NCBI GenBank assembly: GCA_903881065.1
Contig: CAIRRW010000169.1
Span: 1 to 9,695, forward strand
Origin: an uncultured Bacteroidota bacterium
Lineage (GTDB): Bacteria > Bacteroidota > Bacteroidia > 2-12-FULL-35-15
Length of the DNA: 9,695 bases
Direction: 5' to 3'
This document shows, in pieces, positions 7,220 to 9,695 of the stretch. The position numbers were made by a program, and so were the translations under genes. Every line of letters starts with the position of its first letter. Positions within the stretch are counted from its first letter, which is position 1. The notes under the pieces are model-generated. The model did not search any database. It was not told the origin of the DNA and was given only the letters and a program-made list of their open reading frames with translations.

Positions 7220-7593
7220 AAATCTTAGAAATAGCACCGACATTAAATTCTCCTCATGTTATCCTTGATAGCAATAAGGGGTATTATCTAATTGAAGGGA
7301 AGGCTTTTCCTGAAGATAGCAAATTCTATTTTCATCCTATACTTGAGTGGATACGGGAATACAAATTAGAGAAGCCTAAGAAATTTGAACTAAACATTAA
7401 TTTATTATATATCAGTTCCTCATCTATTATTGCTATTAAACAAATACTAGTTCTTCTTATGGACTGCCAAGTCAAGGGAACAGAAGTAACAATTAATTGG
7501 CACTTTGACGAAGACGATGAGGATATTAAATTAACCGGGGAAGATTATATGAAAATTACAAATCTCCAATTTGTGTTCAAAGTAAACAAGTAA
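7216..7593 (+). CDS. SiaC-family regulatory phosphoprotein (DUF1987)
   Basis: A 125-residue cytoplasmic protein with a STAS-like fold by family. It shows the DUF1987 hallmarks: an N-terminal strand ending in PHVILDSNKGYYLIEGKAF, the conserved turn FPEDSKFYFHPILEWIREY at about 31-49, and the segment LLYISSSSIIAIKQILVLL at 63-81. In Pseudomonas SiaC the matching segment carries the threonine (Thr68, in an NTSS context, from memory) phosphorylated by SiaB; here the aligned residue is Ser68 within Ser67-Ser70. Unphosphorylated SiaC in Pseudomonas binds and activates the cyclase SiaD; no cyclase lies here, so the target is unknown. The C-terminus has an acidic patch (HFDEDDEDIK, 96-105). The start overlaps the kinase stop by four bases, and the two proteins almost certainly work together as enzyme and substrate. 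Confidence 0.87.
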   Translation: MKILEIAPTLNSPHVILDSNKGYYLIEGKAFPEDSKFYFHPILEWIREYKLEKPKKFELNINLLYISSSSIIAIKQILVLLMDCQVKGTEVTINWHFDEDDEDIKLTGEDYMKITNLQFVFKVNK

Positions 7594-7608
7594 ATCAAGT
7601 GAGATTTA
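7591..7608. terminator. Small hairpin shared by two convergent stop codons
   Basis: TAAATC (7591-7596) and GATTTA (7603-7608) form a 6-base inverted repeat with a 6-base loop. It contains the TAA of the SiaC gene and the TAA of the opposite reductase gene, which are only 12 bases apart. The stem is AT-rich and weak, with no strong T run on either side. A bidirectional terminator is possible, but the symmetry may be chance helped by the two TAA codons. Confidence 0.25.
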
Positions 7609-8520
7609 TTTAGAACTCGCTCTTAGCTGTTCATCCAAAATCCTCAACCCTTCTTCAAAAGAATGAGGATTATATCCTAACTCTCTTTTAGCTTTATCAA
7701 TAATAAAACCAGTGCGTGGCGGTCGCGTGGCTGCCTGATTTAATGTATTTGATTTGATTGGCGTGATAAGTAATTTATCCAACTTCCAGAAATCCGCAAC
7801 ATTATATACAAGCTGCAATACACTCATCGTTTCTTTACCAGAAAGATTATAAATCCCTTTCGCCCTTTTATCAGCAATAGCGATACAACCTTCTGCCAGA
7901 TCTTCAGCAAGAGTAGGCGAACGAAATTGGTCATCAACCACATTAATATTTTGTTTTTTTGTCAGTGCATCTTTCGCCCAAAGAACAATATTTGAACGAC
8001 TCATATTATCTACAATTCCATAAACAATAATTGTTCGGGCAATTGCCCACTTTATATTGCTTTGCTGAATAACTTTTTCTCCCTCCCATTTAGATAAGGC
8101 ATAATAACTTTGAGGATTGGGAATGTCATTTTCCAGATATTCGCTTCCTTTTTCTCCATCAAATATAAAGTCAGTTGATAAGTGTATAAAATGAATTGGC
8201 TGTTGTTTTATTGCATCCACAAAATTCTTAACGGAAGTAACATTTAATGCCCAGCATTCTTCACGTTTTGTTTCACAGGCATCTACATTTGTCATGGCGG
8301 CGGTATTAATTATTACATCCGGTTTATGTTTTGCAATAATAGTTTCCACTTGAGTTTTATTTGTAATATCAAGCGATTCATAAATATAGCCCTCTCTTTT
8401 AATCAGCCTATTTTCACCAACAGATGTTGCAATTAATTCAACATCATTTCTATTAATTAAATTATAAACTAATTTCTGTCCGAGCAAACCATTACTACCT
8501 GTTACTAATATCTTTTTCAT
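7606..8520 (-). CDS. RmlD-like NAD(P)-dependent sugar-nucleotide reductase (extended SDR family)
   Basis: A 304-residue soluble Rossmann-fold enzyme. The dinucleotide-binding motif TGSNGLLG is at 7-14. It continues with DVIINTAAMTNVDACE (68-83), typical of the RmlD_sub_bind family, HLSTDFIFDG (113-122), and the catalytic Tyr140-xxx-Lys144 pair in SYYALSKWEGE. The later motifs FRSPTLAEDLA (199-209) and GIYNLSG (222-228) are also typical. RmlD makes dTDP-L-rhamnose by reducing dTDP-4-dehydrorhamnose. No other rhamnose gene (rmlA, B or C) is nearby, so the true substrate is uncertain and the general annotation 'SDR family oxidoreductase' is safest; a MAT2B-like regulatory role is a less likely alternative. 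Its ATG (8518-8520) is 20 bases after the stop of the potassium channel gene on the same strand, so the two are probably co-transcribed. Confidence 0.87.
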   Translation of the reverse strand: MKKILVTGSNGLLGQKLVYNLINRNDVELIATSVGENRLIKREGYIYESLDITNKTQVETIIAKHKPDVIINTAAMTNVDACETKREECWALNVTSVKNFVDAIKQQPIHFIHLSTDFIFDGEKGSEYLENDIPNPQSYYALSKWEGEKVIQQSNIKWAIARTIIVYGIVDNMSRSNIVLWAKDALTKKQNINVVDDQFRSPTLAEDLAEGCIAIADKRAKGIYNLSGKETMSVLQLVYNVADFWKLDKLLITPIKSNTLNQAATRPPRTGFIIDKAKRELGYNPHSFEEGLRILDEQLRASSK

Positions 8521-8540
8521 GCATTTTTAATTGAGTATAT

Positions 8541-9611
8541 TTATGCAAACAATTCTTTAAGTTTCAGAATCTGTTCCGTAGTTCCCAAGACAAATAATTT
8601 CACATCAGGAATAATTTTTGTTTCTGCACTTGGGTTAATAATATATTCCCCTTTTGCTGTTTTAAAGCCAATAATATTGGCGCCCGATTTGTTTCTAATC
8701 TCCAAATCTTTTATAGTCTTATTCTGAAATTCAGGTTTAAGTGTTGCAAACGTTATTTCTTCCAGACGAATATTATCAGTTCCTTGTCCTGTAATATAAT
8801 CCATAAACTCCATTACATCCGGTTTCATTACTAATGAAGCCATGTGAGCACCTCCCAATTTATCAGGCATTATAACATTATTAGCACCTGCCACTTTTAA
8901 TTTTTTATCCGAGTTATCTTCAGAAGCACGGCTGATGATAGTTAATTTTGGATTTAATGTTCGGGCAGAAAGCACAATAAACAAATTATCTGCATCAAAA
9001 GGCAAAGTGGTAATTAACGCTTTTGCTTTATGAATACCTGCCTTCATTAATACTTCATCTAAAGTAGCATCACCCTCCATCACTAAATCGGAATATTGAT
9101 GATTAATAGCTGCAATAATATCTTTCTTCTGCTCTATCACTACAAAGCGGGTTTTATGTTTTTTTAATACATGGGCTGCCTGTTTTCCGTTACGTCCAAA
9201 ACCACATATAATAACGTGATCTTCTAATTTTTGAATTGCTGCATTCACTTTTAAATTTTTAAAATATAAATTAAACTCTCCATCAAGTACATATTTGGAA
9301 ATAGACGTAATGGCATATGCAAAAGTACCGAAACTTGTGATAATTAAAAATGTTGTAAATATCTTTCCTGCATCATCCAACGGGTGTACTTCCTGAAAAC
9401 CAACTGTAGCCACTGTAATAATGGTCATATAAAAAGCATCAAGGAAATTATAATGTTCGATGATACTGAAACCTAAAACCCCTATAAAAACAATTAATAG
9501 AATTAGAAAAATAGAGATATATACCTTTTGGAAATGGCGATAGGAAAGCAGATTATTAAATGAAAAAATAGCCTTGCTGTTATATTGCTCTACAAAATCT
9601 TTTATATTCAC
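8541..9611 (-). CDS. Two-helix potassium channel with RCK/TrkA cytoplasmic domain
   Basis: A 356-residue inner-membrane protein of the MthK/Kch-like class. TM1 is at about 29-50 (VYISIFLILLIVFIGVLGF), the pore loop at about 56-75 with filter TVGFQE (69-74), and TM2 at about 84-106. A cytoplasmic TrkA-N domain starts near 131 (DHVIICGFGRNGKQAAHVL); it has the nucleotide-binding GFGRNG (137-142) and an acidic residue at the end of the second strand (VVIE, Glu160). A TrkA-C domain occupies about 282-356. RCK domains gate such channels in response to nucleotides or ions. The filter lacks the second glycine of the usual GYG/GFG. The start codon is GTG (9609-9611 on the complement); the frame is open for only a few more codons upstream, contains no other start there, and the next ATG (residue 62) would remove TM1. 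It is the first gene of a minus-strand pair with the reductase. Confidence 0.92.
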   Translation of the reverse strand: MNIKDFVEQYNSKAIFSFNNLLSYRHFQKVYISIFLILLIVFIGVLGFSIIEHYNFLDAFYMTIITVATVGFQEVHPLDDAGKIFTTFLIITSFGTFAYAITSISKYVLDGEFNLYFKNLKVNAAIQKLEDHVIICGFGRNGKQAAHVLKKHKTRFVVIEQKKDIIAAINHQYSDLVMEGDATLDEVLMKAGIHKAKALITTLPFDADNLFIVLSARTLNPKLTIISRASEDNSDKKLKVAGANNVIMPDKLGGAHMASLVMKPDVMEFMDYITGQGTDNIRLEEITFATLKPEFQNKTIKDLEIRNKSGANIIGFKTAKGEYIINPSAETKIIPDVKLFVLGTTEQILKLKELFA

Positions 9612-9622
9612 AGGAAGTAATC

Positions 9623-9655
9623 CAAAGTTAGAACTAAGTTATTGCTACATTACAA
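9623..9655 (-). promoter_or_regulatory. Bacteroidota-type promoter of the potassium channel pair
   Basis: On the minus strand, TAACTTTG (complement of 9623-9630) matches TAnnTTTG exactly, and a TTG (complement of 9653-9655) lies 22 bases upstream. The -7 element ends only 11 bases before the GTG start, so the transcript leader would be very short or almost absent. The remaining bases to 9695 hold no feature I can support. Confidence 0.55.
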
Positions 9656-9695
9656 ATCCCAAACACTTTTACGTTTACTTTTAAATGGTTTGAAA

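Overview
The window looks like ordinary chromosomal DNA from a member of the Bacteroidota, perhaps a Chitinophagales/Sphingobacteriales-type lineage (inference). The evidence is AT-rich DNA, a secreted protein with a type IX secretion (T9SS) type A sorting domain, clear Bacteroidota-type promoters (TTG about 20 bases ahead of TAnnTTTG), very weak Shine-Dalgarno signals, and a membrane-anchored PASTA protein with no kinase domain. No rRNA, tRNA, CRISPR array, insertion sequence or phage gene is visible.

Layout: (1) 2-301, the 3' end of an unrecognised gene cut by the window edge. (2) 423-4369, a tight plus-strand cluster: a PASTA protein, a large T9SS-exported surface protein that overlaps its end, and an RluD-like pseudouridine synthase 16 bases later. 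A bulged hairpin spans the end of the cluster. (3) 4553-6478, an ABC-F translation-type ATPase behind a textbook Bacteroidota promoter. (4) 6635-7593, a two-gene translationally coupled module: a SiaB-family protein kinase and its expected substrate, a SiaC-family (DUF1987) phosphoprotein. (5) 7606-9611, a minus-strand pair read from right to left: a two-helix potassium channel with a cytoplasmic RCK/TrkA domain, then an RmlD-like NAD(P)-dependent reductase. This pair converges on siaC with only 12 bases between the stop codons.

The genes fall into envelope functions (PASTA, surface protein), ribosome or RNA functions (pseudouridine synthase, ABC-F) and signalling or ion homeostasis (SiaB/SiaC, K+ channel). 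The most interesting part is the SiaB-SiaC pair. It stands without the SiaA phosphatase and SiaD diguanylate cyclase that complete the Pseudomonas pathway, and the position matching the phosphorylated threonine of SiaC reads as serine inside a run of four serines. The K+ channel has a non-canonical filter (TVGFQE), a GTG start and a promoter almost touching its start codon. I see no wholly new multi-gene defence or mobile system here.
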